Positions 52,624 to 60,231 of a DNA stretch of 64,000 nt are shown one piece after another (position 1 is the first letter of the stretch; every line of letters begins with the position of its first letter). The notes beneath the pieces are model-generated. The model did not search any database. It saw only the letters and a program-made list of their open reading frames with translations, and was not told the origin of the DNA. Source of the stretch: JBHJGM01 sp964405825 (GTDB lineage Bacteria > Verrucomicrobiota > Verrucomicrobiia > Opitutales > JBHJGM01); NCBI GenBank assembly GCA_964405825.1, contig CAYOPI010000001.1, forward strand, positions 62,001 to 126,000, written 5' to 3'. The position numbers and the translations under genes are program-made.

Positions 52624-53553
52624 CTAGTTGCCCACGACCTTGGCGAGGGTTGCCTTGAGGGCGGCGGCGGAAGCGGTCAGGCCGGCCATCTCCTTGGGCC
52701 AGAGCGCGATCTCGCGGTGGCGCAGCGCGCCCTGGCGGCCCACGACAGTCGGCGTGCTCAAGCAGATCTGGCGGATGCCATAGGCGCCCTGCTGCATCGA
52801 GGACACCGGCAACAGCTGCTGCCTGTCCAGCACGATGGCGTGGATGACCTCGGCGATGGTCGCGCCGACGGCCCAGCCGGCCCCGCCCTTGCGCCGGATG
52901 ACCTCGGCACCCGAGCCCTGTGTGCGCTTGAAGAGCTGTGTCTGCAACTGCGGTGAGCAGGCCTTCAGGCCCGACAGCGGCAGACCGCCGACCGTGGCCG
53001 ACGACCAGATGGGCACCATCGAGTCGCCGTGCTCGCCCAAGATGAGCGCCTTGACCTGGGTGGCCGGCAGCCCGTGGTGCTCGGCGATGAGCGAGCGGAA
53101 GCGCGCGGTGTCGAGCATCGTGCCCAGCCCGATGACCTGGTGCCACGGCACGTCGAAGAAGGTCGCGGCCATGTGCGTGAGAATGTCCACGGGGTTGGAG
53201 ACCACAAAGAAAAGCGCGCTTGGCTTGTAGCCGGCGTCGCGGATGCTGCCGATGATCTGCGAAAACAGGCCGACGTTGCGGTTGATCAGGTCCAGGCGGG
53301 ACTCGTCGGGCTTGCGACGCAGGCCGGCGGTGATGAGAAAGATGTCGCTGTCCTTGGCGCGCTCGTAGTCGCCGACGTAGATGCGTTGGTCGGCCAGCGA
53401 GGAGGCCCCGTGGAGCAGGTCCAGCGCCTCGCCCTCGGCCAGGTCGGGGTTGGCGTCCAGTATCTGGATTTCGGATACAACCGCGCCGCATTGCAGGGCA
53501 AAGGCCGCGTTGGAGCCCACGCGTCCGCCGCCTCCGATGATCGTCACTTTCAT
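52624..53553 (-). CDS. Lactate/malate dehydrogenase family protein of microcompartment operon
   Basis: 309 residues. The NAD site is IIGGGGRVGSNAA, then the active-site loop AGLRRKPDESRLDLINRN, SNPVDILTH, GLGTMLDTARFRSLIAEH and GEHGDSM with the catalytic His. The position that is Gln in lactate dehydrogenases is R80, as in malate dehydrogenases (RRKP), with R86 the second substrate arginine, so a dicarboxylate or bulkier keto acid may be preferred over pyruvate. It is last in the operon, 20 bases after the aldolase, and may recycle NAD consumed by the aldehyde dehydrogenase. No targeting helix is apparent. Confidence 0.88.
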   Translation of the reverse strand: MKVTIIGGGGRVGSNAAFALQCGAVVSEIQILDANPDLAEGEALDLLHGASSLADQRIYVGDYERAKDSDIFLITAGLRRKPDESRLDLINRNVGLFSQIIGSIRDAGYKPSALFFVVSNPVDILTHMAATFFDVPWHQVIGLGTMLDTARFRSLIAEHHGLPATQVKALILGEHGDSMVPIWSSATVGGLPLSGLKACSPQLQTQLFKRTQGSGAEVIRRKGGAGWAVGATIAEVIHAIVLDRQQLLPVSSMQQGAYGIRQICLSTPTVVGRQGALRHREIALWPKEMAGLTASAAALKATLAKVVGN

Positions 53554-53573
53554 GGCAAAGTCAGGATGTCACG

Positions 53574-54662
53574 CTAGCTCTTGAGTTGATCGAGGATGCG
53601 CGCAGTGATTTCGCGTACAACGGCCTCGGCCTTCGGATCGGCCTGCTGGGCGTTGCCCACGCCGCTGGCCCCGTTGCCCTTGTCCGGCAGCTGACAGACC
53701 ACACCGGGCCGAAACTCGTCGTTGTGGCAAAGTTCGCATTCGGTCCAGTCGGCGCGCTTCTCAGGCATACCAAGCTTCTGGCGGATGGCCATCAGGTCGC
53801 GCAGTTTGTCCGGCCCAAAGGTCTTCAGCCCGTTGCCCAGTTGCGAGGCGATCCACAGCACGCGGCAATAGGCGTCGGTGTTTTCCATCTTCCAGTAGGC
53901 GTCCTCCACGTCCTTGCCCCAGGTGATGACCCCATGGTTTTCCATGATGATGGCCTGGTGGTCGGGCGCCATCTCACCGACGACCCTGGAGTTTTCGGGC
54001 GTGCCGGGGGTCTGGTACGGGGCCAGGCCAATCTCGCCGAGGAAGACCTCCGCCTCCGGGATGATGCAGGTCGGTGGCTTGACCGAGGCCGCCGCAAACG
54101 CCGTGGCATGCACGGGGTGGGCGTGTACACAGCTCCTGGCCGCTTCAACCCGGCGCATGATCCCCAGGTGCGTATTCACTTCACTGGTACGCGGGCGCGT
54201 GCCGGCGATCTGTTCGCCATTCATGTCGACCAGGCAGATGTCCTCGACCTCCATGAAGCCCTTGGAGATGAGCGTGGGCGTGCACAGCACAAGGTTGTCG
54301 CCCACGCGCACGGTGATGTTGCCGCCGTTGCCGTCGACGTAGTCGCGATTCCAGATGCGCCGCCCGATATCCACGATGCGCTCCTTCACCTCGGCCACGC
54401 GCGAGGAGTTGAAAAAGGCCTGAAGGTCGGCCGGGGACTTCGGGTCGCTGCCGGGCTCCCAGTGAAACTCGTAGTCGGGCAGCACGGGCGCAGACGCCTT
54501 CGACCCTGCCGGGGATGCCCCTGTCCCAATGGACGCACCGGCTTCGCGGAGGCGGTCGCGGGCGGCCGGAGTGACGATGGCCCCGGCGGGAATGGCCGAG
54601 GCCGGATCGCGTCCGGCGGCGATGTAGCCGTCGATATCCTTGGCGGTGATGACCTTCTTCAT
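53574..54662 (-). CDS. Class II aldolase (fuculose/rhamnulose-1-phosphate type) of microcompartment
   Basis: 362 residues. Residues about 85-285 form the aldolase: GNGGNITVRV at 111-120, catalytic E161 (SEVNTHLG), zinc ligands H180 and H182 (VHAHPVHATA) and H243 (ENHGVITWG). It should cleave a deoxyhexulose 1-phosphate to DHAP and lactaldehyde. Two extensions are not found in free aldolases: an N-terminal ITAKDIDGYIAAGRD segment followed by a linker, and a C-terminal part with C309, C312 and C323 ending in an amphipathic helix (AEAVVREITARILDQLKS), probably a targeting peptide. It is 21 bases from the next shell gene. Confidence 0.9.
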   Translation of the reverse strand: MKKVITAKDIDGYIAAGRDPASAIPAGAIVTPAARDRLREAGASIGTGASPAGSKASAPVLPDYEFHWEPGSDPKSPADLQAFFNSSRVAEVKERIVDIGRRIWNRDYVDGNGGNITVRVGDNLVLCTPTLISKGFMEVEDICLVDMNGEQIAGTRPRTSEVNTHLGIMRRVEAARSCVHAHPVHATAFAAASVKPPTCIIPEAEVFLGEIGLAPYQTPGTPENSRVVGEMAPDHQAIIMENHGVITWGKDVEDAYWKMENTDAYCRVLWIASQLGNGLKTFGPDKLRDLMAIRQKLGMPEKRADWTECELCHNDEFRPGVVCQLPDKGNGASGVGNAQQADPKAEAVVREITARILDQLKS

Positions 54663-54683
54663 GAGTGAGCGAAAGGGAGTGGG

Positions 54684-55046
54684 TTACTTCAAAGGGGCGG
54701 TGGCCACAAGTTTGTCCCCGCCATTGGGGCGGCCATTGACCGCGGTGGCCTCCGCGGGCGGCTGGTAGTTGATGCGATCCACGATGCAGACCACGTAGGC
54801 ATCCACCGGCGTGGGCCGCTCGAAGGGCTGCGTCGCCTCGGCCCCTTCCACGTAGCCGACGACGTCATCGACTCCCGCGCCCAGCTGATCGTAAACGACC
54901 AGACTGGAGGCCGCCGAGATCCCGTAGGGCGGGCCCGCGCGCAACTCGGCCCGCTCCAGCGGCGACACCAGAAGCCAGCGCGCGCCGCAGAAAGCCGGGT
55001 CGTCCACGCTGAGAGTCACTTTGCCGATGACGCGTCCAAGTCGCAT
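54684..55046 (-). CDS. Microcompartment vertex protein BMC-P (EutN/CcmL)
   Basis: 120 residues. The pentamer fold is shown by MRLGRVIGKVTLSVDDPAF, LVVYDQLGAGVDDVV and PVDAYVVCIVD. Pentamers cap shell vertices. A C-terminal tail (about 100-120) is longer than in the other two copies. It has no Shine-Dalgarno sequence; a GTATCCA-containing motif sits 44 bases upstream instead. The insertion SPLERAELRAGPPYGI around residue 30 is long for the family. Confidence 0.92.
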   Translation of the reverse strand: MRLGRVIGKVTLSVDDPAFCGARWLLVSPLERAELRAGPPYGISAASSLVVYDQLGAGVDDVVGYVEGAEATQPFERPTPVDAYVVCIVDRINYQPPAEATAVNGRPNGGDKLVATAPLK

Positions 55047-55090
55047 GTGCCTGAGTAAGTCGCTGGCGGGTTAACGGAAGGTTTACGTAC

Positions 55091-55107
55091 TGATTTTTTG
55101 GATACGA
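55091..55107 (-). promoter_or_regulatory. GTATCCA leader motif upstream of BMC-P
   Basis: Minus strand TCGTATCCAAAAAATCA, ending 44 bases before the shell gene start. It is related to the motifs at 57551-57568 and 59434-59451, sharing CGTATCCA and an A/T run. Confidence 0.35.
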
Positions 55108-55110
55108 GGG

Positions 55111-55365
55111 TCAGTCGGCCAGACCAACGACCATGTTGCGCAAGGGGGAGTCCTCGTCCTCGACCCGGCCGCGCGTGGCCATGCCGTCGGTCGAAACGAT
55201 AACGCGGGCGTGCAGACCGGCACCGTGCGGGTCGATCGCGAGCATCGGCTGGCCGGCCTCGCTGCCGTCGTCGCTGATCGGCTGACAGATCAGCGTGCGC
55301 CAGCCGCGCATGCTCGGATGGCAGATGGTGGCGGTGATGTTGCCGTCGACGCGCGCGAGCTGCAT
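55111..55365 (-). CDS. Microcompartment vertex protein BMC-P (EutN/CcmL)
   Basis: 84 residues, the compact EutN/CcmL size: MQLARVDGNITATICHPSM, then GQPMLAIDPHGAGLHARVIV and a closing NMVVGLAD. It begins 3 bases after the aldehyde dehydrogenase stop, so the two are tightly coupled. With two paralogues it gives three vertex types, the usual number in this locus class. Confidence 0.93.
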   Translation of the reverse strand: MQLARVDGNITATICHPSMRGWRTLICQPISDDGSEAGQPMLAIDPHGAGLHARVIVSTDGMATRGRVEDEDSPLRNMVVGLAD

Positions 55366-55368
55366 GGC

Positions 55369-56835
55369 CTACCAGATGCGGAGGTTGTCGACCATCACAC
55401 AGCGGCGGGTGCGGGTGAAGGTCTTCGGAGTGGTGATGCCCTCGCCGGTGGTGGTGGCGATGGAGAAGCTGGAGTAGCCCTCGCCGCCCGAGCCCAGCCC
55501 GGCCACGCAGGGTCCGTTCTTGACGAAGAGAGTCGAGTCCAGGGCGCGGGCCATCGCGGTCATGTGCTCCACGTTGAGCGAGTGGATCATCGACGAGTGC
55601 TTGTAGCCGTGCTCGGCCTCCTTGGAGCGGGCGATGCCTTCCTCCACGTCGCGCACACGCACCACCGGCACCAGCGGCGTCATCTGCTCCTCGACGACGA
55701 AGAGGTGATCGGCCTCAGTCTCGGCAAAGAGCAGCTTGCAGTCCGAGGGCGGGCGCACGCCGCCGCGGGCGGCCAGCTCAGTCGCATCGAGCCCGACCAC
55801 GTCACGATTGAGCACCCAGTGGCCGCCTTTCTGCTGGAAGGACTCGCGCGTCAATTGAGCCAGCTGGGAGTCGTTTACCTGGAACGCCCCGGCCTGTTTG
55901 AAAGCCGCGATGAAGTCCCGGTAGACCTTGTCGACGACGAAGATCTCCTTCTCGCCGATGCACAGCAAATTGTTGTCGTAGGCGCCACCAACGATGATGT
56001 CGCGCGCGGCCCGGTCGAGGCGGGCGGTTTCATCGACGACCACCGGCGGATTGCCGGGACCGGCGCAAATCGCGCGCTTGCCGCTCTTCATCGCTGCGGC
56101 GACGACTCCGGGACCGCCCGTCACGCAGAGCAGGCGCACGAACTCGCTCTGGGCGATCGCTTCGAAGGACTCGATCGTCGGGTGCTCGACGATCGTCACG
56201 AGATTGTCGATACCCACCTCACGGCGGAACGCACGGTTGTAAACGCGGACCGATTCAGCCGCGCAACGGGCGCCGGCCGGGTGCGCGTTGAAGACCACCG
56301 CATTGCCTGCGGCCACCATGTTGATGATGTTGCACGAGAGCGTCGGGATGGAATGGGTCACCGGGGTGATTGCGCCAATCACACCGAAGGGGGTCTGCTC
56401 CTCCATCGCGATGCCATGGTCGCCGCTCATGCCGTAGGGCGAAAGCCACTCGGTGCCGGGGATGTTGCGGATGCCCCGCAGCTTGTCGATTTTGTGCTCC
56501 AGACGCCCGATCCGCGTCTCCTCAAACTCCAGGCGGCCCCACTCCTCCTGCTTGTCGGTGCAGAGCGTCTTGACGATGTCGACGACCTTCTGCCGTCCGG
56601 CCATGCCCAGCTCCTGCAGCGCCAGAAAGGCCTGGTGCGCAGCGGCCGCCGCTTCCTTGCCGCAGGTAAAGACGCCGTCCGCGCCGGAGCCCAAGCCGTT
56701 CTTGCCGCCACAGCCGCAGGGGGCTTCGGCCTTGGCCGGCGCACCGGGGGCGGGGGAGCCGTCGCCCAGCTTGCGCAGGACCTCTTCGACGACCGACCGG
56801 ACCGTCTGCTCGTTGATTCCAGAAATTTCGCTCAT
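55369..56835 (-). CDS. CoA-acylating aldehyde dehydrogenase (PduP/EutE-like)
   Basis: 488 residues. An N-terminal amphipathic helix, INEQTVRSVVEEVLRKLG, and a Gly/Ala/Pro linker containing CGCGG form a typical encapsulation peptide. The catalytic Cys is C257 in KRAICAGPGNPPVVVDE; GVIGAITPVTHSIPTL and VVFNAHPAG are cofactor and structural blocks of the acylating subclass. It should convert lactaldehyde (or propionaldehyde) to the acyl-CoA with NAD and CoA inside the shell, feeding PduL. Confidence 0.94.
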   Translation of the reverse strand: MSEISGINEQTVRSVVEEVLRKLGDGSPAPGAPAKAEAPCGCGGKNGLGSGADGVFTCGKEAAAAAHQAFLALQELGMAGRQKVVDIVKTLCTDKQEEWGRLEFEETRIGRLEHKIDKLRGIRNIPGTEWLSPYGMSGDHGIAMEEQTPFGVIGAITPVTHSIPTLSCNIINMVAAGNAVVFNAHPAGARCAAESVRVYNRAFRREVGIDNLVTIVEHPTIESFEAIAQSEFVRLLCVTGGPGVVAAAMKSGKRAICAGPGNPPVVVDETARLDRAARDIIVGGAYDNNLLCIGEKEIFVVDKVYRDFIAAFKQAGAFQVNDSQLAQLTRESFQQKGGHWVLNRDVVGLDATELAARGGVRPPSDCKLLFAETEADHLFVVEEQMTPLVPVVRVRDVEEGIARSKEAEHGYKHSSMIHSLNVEHMTAMARALDSTLFVKNGPCVAGLGSGGEGYSSFSIATTTGEGITTPKTFTRTRRCVMVDNLRIW

Positions 56836-56868
56836 TGGGTTTCGCGGGTGATGCTAGGTCGCATGGGT

Positions 56869-57183
56869 TCAGCCTTCGCTCGCCTTGAAGAGGGTCTTCC
56901 CCTCCACGTCCACCGCGTCGACGATGCCGACAATGGCCGCGTCAACGGGCAGGGATTTGAGCCCGGCGGCCTGGCGCGCCGAACTGCCCTGGGCAAACAG
57001 GACCATTTCACTCAGGCCGGCACCGACTACATCCACCGCTACAATCGTGTTGGTGCCTTCCTTGAAGCGCAGCGGCTGGCCCTGGTCCACGAGCATGGGC
57101 CGTAACAGCAGCAGCTTCTGGCCGTGCAGGTTGTCGTCCTTCTTGGTCGAGACGACCTGGCCGATGACGCGGGCGAGAAACAT
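56869..57183 (-). CDS. Microcompartment vertex protein BMC-P (EutN/CcmL)
   Basis: 104 residues: MFLARVIGQVVSTKKDDNL, then KLLLLRPM, IVAVDVVGAGLSEMVLFAQG and VDAAIVGIVDAVDV. This is the most canonical of the three BMC-P copies, with the central VGAGxxExVLxxxG block intact. It lies 24 bases after the BMC-H gene and 33 before the aldehyde dehydrogenase. Confidence 0.95.
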   Translation of the reverse strand: MFLARVIGQVVSTKKDDNLHGQKLLLLRPMLVDQGQPLRFKEGTNTIVAVDVVGAGLSEMVLFAQGSSARQAAGLKSLPVDAAIVGIVDAVDVEGKTLFKASEG

Positions 57184-57207
57184 CGCGGTGTCAAAGCGCC
57201 GAAGCGC

Positions 57208-57510
57208 CTACTTGCCGCCCTTGCCGGTGGTGGTTGCCTTCGGGAGGATGACCTCGACCTCGCTGGCGGGCCGGGCGATGACGTGAGCGCTGATCACCTC
57301 GCCGAGTTCGCCGGCGGCCTGCGCCCCGGCGTCGAGGGCGGCCTTCACCGCGGCCACGTCGCCGAGTACGGTCACGCTGACCAGCGCGCTGCCCACGCTC
57401 TTCATCGGTCCGGCCAACTCAACGTTGGCGGCCTTGAGCATGGCGTCGGTGCCCTGCACGAGGGCGGTCAGTCCTTTGGTTTCGAGTAAGCCAAGTGCTT
57501 GTTCTGCCAT
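57208..57510 (-). CDS. Microcompartment hexameric shell protein BMC-H
   Basis: 100 residues of the Pfam BMC fold: ALGLLETKGLTALVQGTDAM, then VSVTVLGDVAAVKAALDAGA and VISAHVIARP. A Lys/Thr/Gly-rich tail follows. No Shine-Dalgarno precedes its ATG; a shared GTATCCA motif lies 40 bases upstream and spans the end of the acetate kinase gene. Hexamers tile the shell facets and carry central pores for substrates. Confidence 0.96.
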   Translation of the reverse strand: MAEQALGLLETKGLTALVQGTDAMLKAANVELAGPMKSVGSALVSVTVLGDVAAVKAALDAGAQAAGELGEVISAHVIARPASEVEVILPKATTTGKGGK

Positions 57511-57550
57511 GGTAGTTTCGATTGGTTAAAGGTTCTTCAAGCGGTTGTGT

Positions 57551-57568
57551 TCAAAAAGTGGATACGCC
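57551..57568 (-). promoter_or_regulatory. GTATCCA leader motif upstream of BMC-H
   Basis: Minus strand GGCGTATCCACTTTTTGA, which includes the acetate kinase stop codon. It matches the copy at 59434-59451 at 16 of 18 positions and lies 40 bases before the BMC-H start, the same spacing as that copy. Confidence 0.4.
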
Positions 57569-58756
57569 GGAGGTGGTTCGAGCAGCCAGGAAACGCCGCA
57601 CCTCGCGGGCGATGACGCGCTCCTCGTTGGCCGGGATCACGCAAATTGTAACCGGGCTGGCCTCAGCGCTCAAAACCGCTTCGTCGCCGACGCAGGCTTC
57701 GTTGCGGGCCGGGTCAAGCTGGAAGCCCATCTGCTCCAGCCCGGCGCAGACGGCGGCGCGGATGTCGGGGTTGTGCTCGCCGATGCCACCGGTGAAAGCC
57801 AGGCAGTCCAGCCCGCCCATCTGCAGCATGAACGCGCCGATCCAGTGGCGGATCTGATGCACCAGAACATCGAGGGCCAACCGGGCCTTGGGGTTGCCTT
57901 CGGCGGCGGCATTCTTGATGTCGCGCAGGTCGTTGCTCAAGCCGCCGGACAGGCCCAGCAGCCCGCCTTCCCGGGTCAGTTGGCGTTCGGCTTCCTCCAG
58001 CGAAAGACCCAGCGTTTTCATCGCCAGAGGGATGGCCATCGAGTCCAGCTCGCCGACACGGTTGTTGTGCGGCAGGCCGCTCTGCGGGCTCAGGCCCATG
58101 CTCCCGCCGATAGCCACGCCATTGCGCATGCCCGCCAGCGAACTGCTCCCGCCCAGGTGGCAGGAAACCACCCGCAGCGGTTTGCCCGAGAGCGTTTGCG
58201 GGCCCTGCTGATACAGGCCGCGGGCGGCTTCGGCCACATCCTCACGTCCGCACAGTTCAGCCGTGCGCTCGGCGATGAACTTGTGGCTGGCACCATGGAA
58301 AGAGTTCCGGCGGATGCCGATGTCATGCCAGGCGTCCGGCACGGCGTAGCGGGTGGCCGGCTCGGGCACCCACTGGTAAAAAGCCGTCTCGAATAAAGCC
58401 ACCAGCACCGCCGCCGGTGCCTTCTGCCGGAAGAGCCGGATGCCCGCCGCGTAGGCCGGGTTGTGCGCCGGGGCAACCTCGCGCATGGCCTCCATCGCCT
58501 CGAGCATGGCGTCGTCGGCTTCGACGCAGCCGGTCACATCCTTGGCCAGAATGCACTTGAAGCCCACCGCATCCAGGTCATCCAGCCCGCTGAGAAAGCC
58601 GTCGTCCTGCAGCCGCTTAAGCGCGTCCTCGATGATCGGCCCGAAGTCCTCCACACGCTCGTAGCCACCCTTGGCCAGCAGCACCTCGTCCGTGCCCAAC
58701 TCGAAGAGCTGGTACTTGAACGAGGTCGAGCCCATGTTGGCGACGAGAACTTTCAT
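57551..58756 (-). CDS. Acetate/propionate kinase of microcompartment operon
   Basis: 401 residues, the normal length for AckA/PduW. The ATP-binding start is VLVANMGSTSFKYQLF, with NSFHGASHKFIAERTAELCG, CHLGGSSSLAGMRNG, MGLSPQSGLP and FTGGIGEHNPDIRAAV. It transfers phosphate from an acyl-phosphate (acetyl-, propionyl- or lactoyl-) to ADP, recovering ATP from PduL product. It lies between two BMC-H genes; kinases of this kind are usually cytosolic, but its position inside the shell cluster leaves that open. Confidence 0.93.
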   Translation of the reverse strand: MKVLVANMGSTSFKYQLFELGTDEVLLAKGGYERVEDFGPIIEDALKRLQDDGFLSGLDDLDAVGFKCILAKDVTGCVEADDAMLEAMEAMREVAPAHNPAYAAGIRLFRQKAPAAVLVALFETAFYQWVPEPATRYAVPDAWHDIGIRRNSFHGASHKFIAERTAELCGREDVAEAARGLYQQGPQTLSGKPLRVVSCHLGGSSSLAGMRNGVAIGGSMGLSPQSGLPHNNRVGELDSMAIPLAMKTLGLSLEEAERQLTREGGLLGLSGGLSNDLRDIKNAAAEGNPKARLALDVLVHQIRHWIGAFMLQMGGLDCLAFTGGIGEHNPDIRAAVCAGLEQMGFQLDPARNEACVGDEAVLSAEASPVTICVIPANEERVIAREVRRFLAARTTSGVSTF

Positions 58757-58808
58757 CGTGCTGGCCGAGGCGGATGTATCCAGAATCTCGTGACGGCGGG
58801 TCCGTGCC

Positions 58809-59087
58809 CTAGCTGACGAACGCGCCCAGCTTGCCCAGGTCGTCGTGCGGGCGCGGGATCACGTTGACTGCGACCACTTCGCCGACCTGCGAGGCGGCTT
58901 CGGCCCCGGCGTCCACCGCCGCTTTGACCGCGGCCACGTCCCCGACGAAAAAGGCGGTCACCATGCCGCTGCCGATTTTCTCCCAGCCGGTCATCGTGAC
59001 GTTGGCCGACTTCATCGCCGCGTCGCTGGCTTCAAAGAGGCTGATCAGCCCCTTGGTTTCGATCATGCCCATTGCTTGCTGTGCCAT
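58809..59087 (-). CDS. Microcompartment hexameric shell protein BMC-H
   Basis: 92 residues: AMGMIETKGLISLFEASDAA, then VTAFFVGDVAAVKAAVDAGA and VVAVNVIPRP. Unlike the other two BMC-H genes it has a strong ribosome site, AGAAGGAG, 6-13 bases before the ATG. It lies 36 bases after the first BMC-H and 52 before the acetate kinase gene. Confidence 0.96.
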   Translation of the reverse strand: MAQQAMGMIETKGLISLFEASDAAMKSANVTMTGWEKIGSGMVTAFFVGDVAAVKAAVDAGAEAASQVGEVVAVNVIPRPHDDLGKLGAFVS

Positions 59088-59123
59088 GATTTGCTCCTTC
59101 TAAGATGGTTGAAAGGGTGGACC

Positions 59124-59393
59124 CTAGACGCCGAACTGCTTGAGCAGGTCCGGGTGCGGGCGGGGAATCACGTGCGAGGCGACCAGTTCGCCCACGCGGC
59201 CGGCAGCGTCCGAACCGGCGTCGACCGCCGCCTTCACGCTGCCAACGTCGCCCTTGACCAGCACGGTAATAAAACCGCCGCCGATCGGCAGGCTCTTGAC
59301 CAGGTCGACCGCGGCCGCCTTGACCATGGCGTCGCTGGCCTCGACGCTGCCGACAAAGCCGCGGGTTTCTATCAGTCCGATGGATTCGTTCAT
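59124..59393 (-). CDS. Microcompartment hexameric shell protein BMC-H
   Basis: 89 residues: SIGLIETRGFVGSVEASDAM, then ITVLVKGDVGSVKAAVDAGS and LVASHVIPRP, a short canonical BMC-H. The pore loop region reads PIGGG. No Shine-Dalgarno is visible before the ATG, and a GTATCCA motif lies 40 bases upstream. It is the first shell gene after pduL. Confidence 0.96.
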   Translation of the reverse strand: MNESIGLIETRGFVGSVEASDAMVKAAAVDLVKSLPIGGGFITVLVKGDVGSVKAAVDAGSDAAGRVGELVASHVIPRPHPDLLKQFGV

Positions 59394-59433
59394 CTGCTTA
59401 AGCTGGGTTGAAGTTCGTTGCTAAAGTTTGTCC

Positions 59434-59451
59434 TGAAAAATTGGATACGCC
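59434..59451 (-). promoter_or_regulatory. GTATCCA leader motif upstream of BMC-H
   Basis: Minus strand GGCGTATCCAATTTTTCA, in the pduL/BMC-H gap, 40 bases before the BMC-H start. CCTGAA/TTCAGG arms at 59432-59437 and 59454-59459 could form a stem around most of it, the motif then lying in the loop. Confidence 0.4.
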
Positions 59452-59454
59452 TGT

Positions 59455-60141
59455 TCAGGCCGGCCGCAGCAGCTCGACGCTGGACTCCGGCGTGAGCCCG
59501 CAGGCGTTGCCCTCGTCGGTGTCGATGTGCACCTCCAGGCGAAAGTCCTCCTTCACGCGCACGAAGATGCGGTCGAAGGTCACGCCGAGGTCGCCGCCCA
59601 CGCGCAGGCGCATGTACTGCTTATGCTCCACGCCATAAAAGGTGGCGTCTTCCGGATGCATGTGCACGTGCGGCGCGGCGCGAATCACCCCTTCGTTCAT
59701 TTCCAGGAAGCCCTTTGGCCCCATCAGCATGCAGCCAGGCGTGCCGCCGATGTCGCCGCTCTGGCGCACCGGCACGCGAAAGCCCAGGGCCACCGCGTCG
59801 GTATTGGCCAGTTCAACCTGGTTGAGATCACGGCAGGGCCCGAGGATCCGCAGATTGGAGATGACGCGGCTGCGCGGGCCAATCAAGGTGACGGTCTCCT
59901 CCGCAGCGTATTGACCTTCCTGATACAGCCACTTGAAAGGGGTCAGCTGATGACCCTTGCCAAAGAGCTGTTCGACCGCCTGCGGCGTCAGATGACAGTG
60001 GCGCGCCGAAACGTTGACCACCAGCGGATTGGGTGCACTGGCCGAGGCCGGCAGGGGCAGGCCCAGATGCCGGTACACGCTTTCGCGAACGAGGTGCTCG
60101 ACCACCGCGCGCGGCAGGTTTCGTTGCGGGGTTTTCGCCAT
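59455..60141 (-). CDS. pduL: Phosphate acyltransferase PduL
   Basis: 228 residues. The two zinc sites are NVSARHCHL (H48, H50) and APHVHMHPED (H158, H160, H162). An N-terminal helix, RAVVEHLVRESVYRHLG, is the expected targeting peptide. It exchanges CoA for phosphate on propionyl- or lactoyl-CoA inside the compartment, regenerating CoA and giving acyl-phosphate for the kinase. It is the first gene of the leftward operon, so the main promoter should lie between 60142 and 60355. Confidence 0.95.
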   Translation of the reverse strand: MAKTPQRNLPRAVVEHLVRESVYRHLGLPLPASASAPNPLVVNVSARHCHLTPQAVEQLFGKGHQLTPFKWLYQEGQYAAEETVTLIGPRSRVISNLRILGPCRDLNQVELANTDAVALGFRVPVRQSGDIGGTPGCMLMGPKGFLEMNEGVIRAAPHVHMHPEDATFYGVEHKQYMRLRVGGDLGVTFDRIFVRVKEDFRLEVHIDTDEGNACGLTPESSVELLRPA

Positions 60142-60195
60142 TATTGGCAGAATTTTGAGAGTTTCTGCACGTTTTCAGCCAAATTCTTTCAAATT

Positions 60196-60201
60196 TGTCA
60201 A
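60196..60201 (-). promoter_or_regulatory. Possible -35 element of the microcompartment operon
   Basis: TTGACA on the minus strand, 55 bases before the pduL start. The expected -10 position 17 bases on is CTGAAA, a poor match, so either an activator is needed or this hexamer is chance. Confidence 0.25.
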
Positions 60202-60231
60202 CCCTTTCGACTCAAGACACCGTTACTTAAA

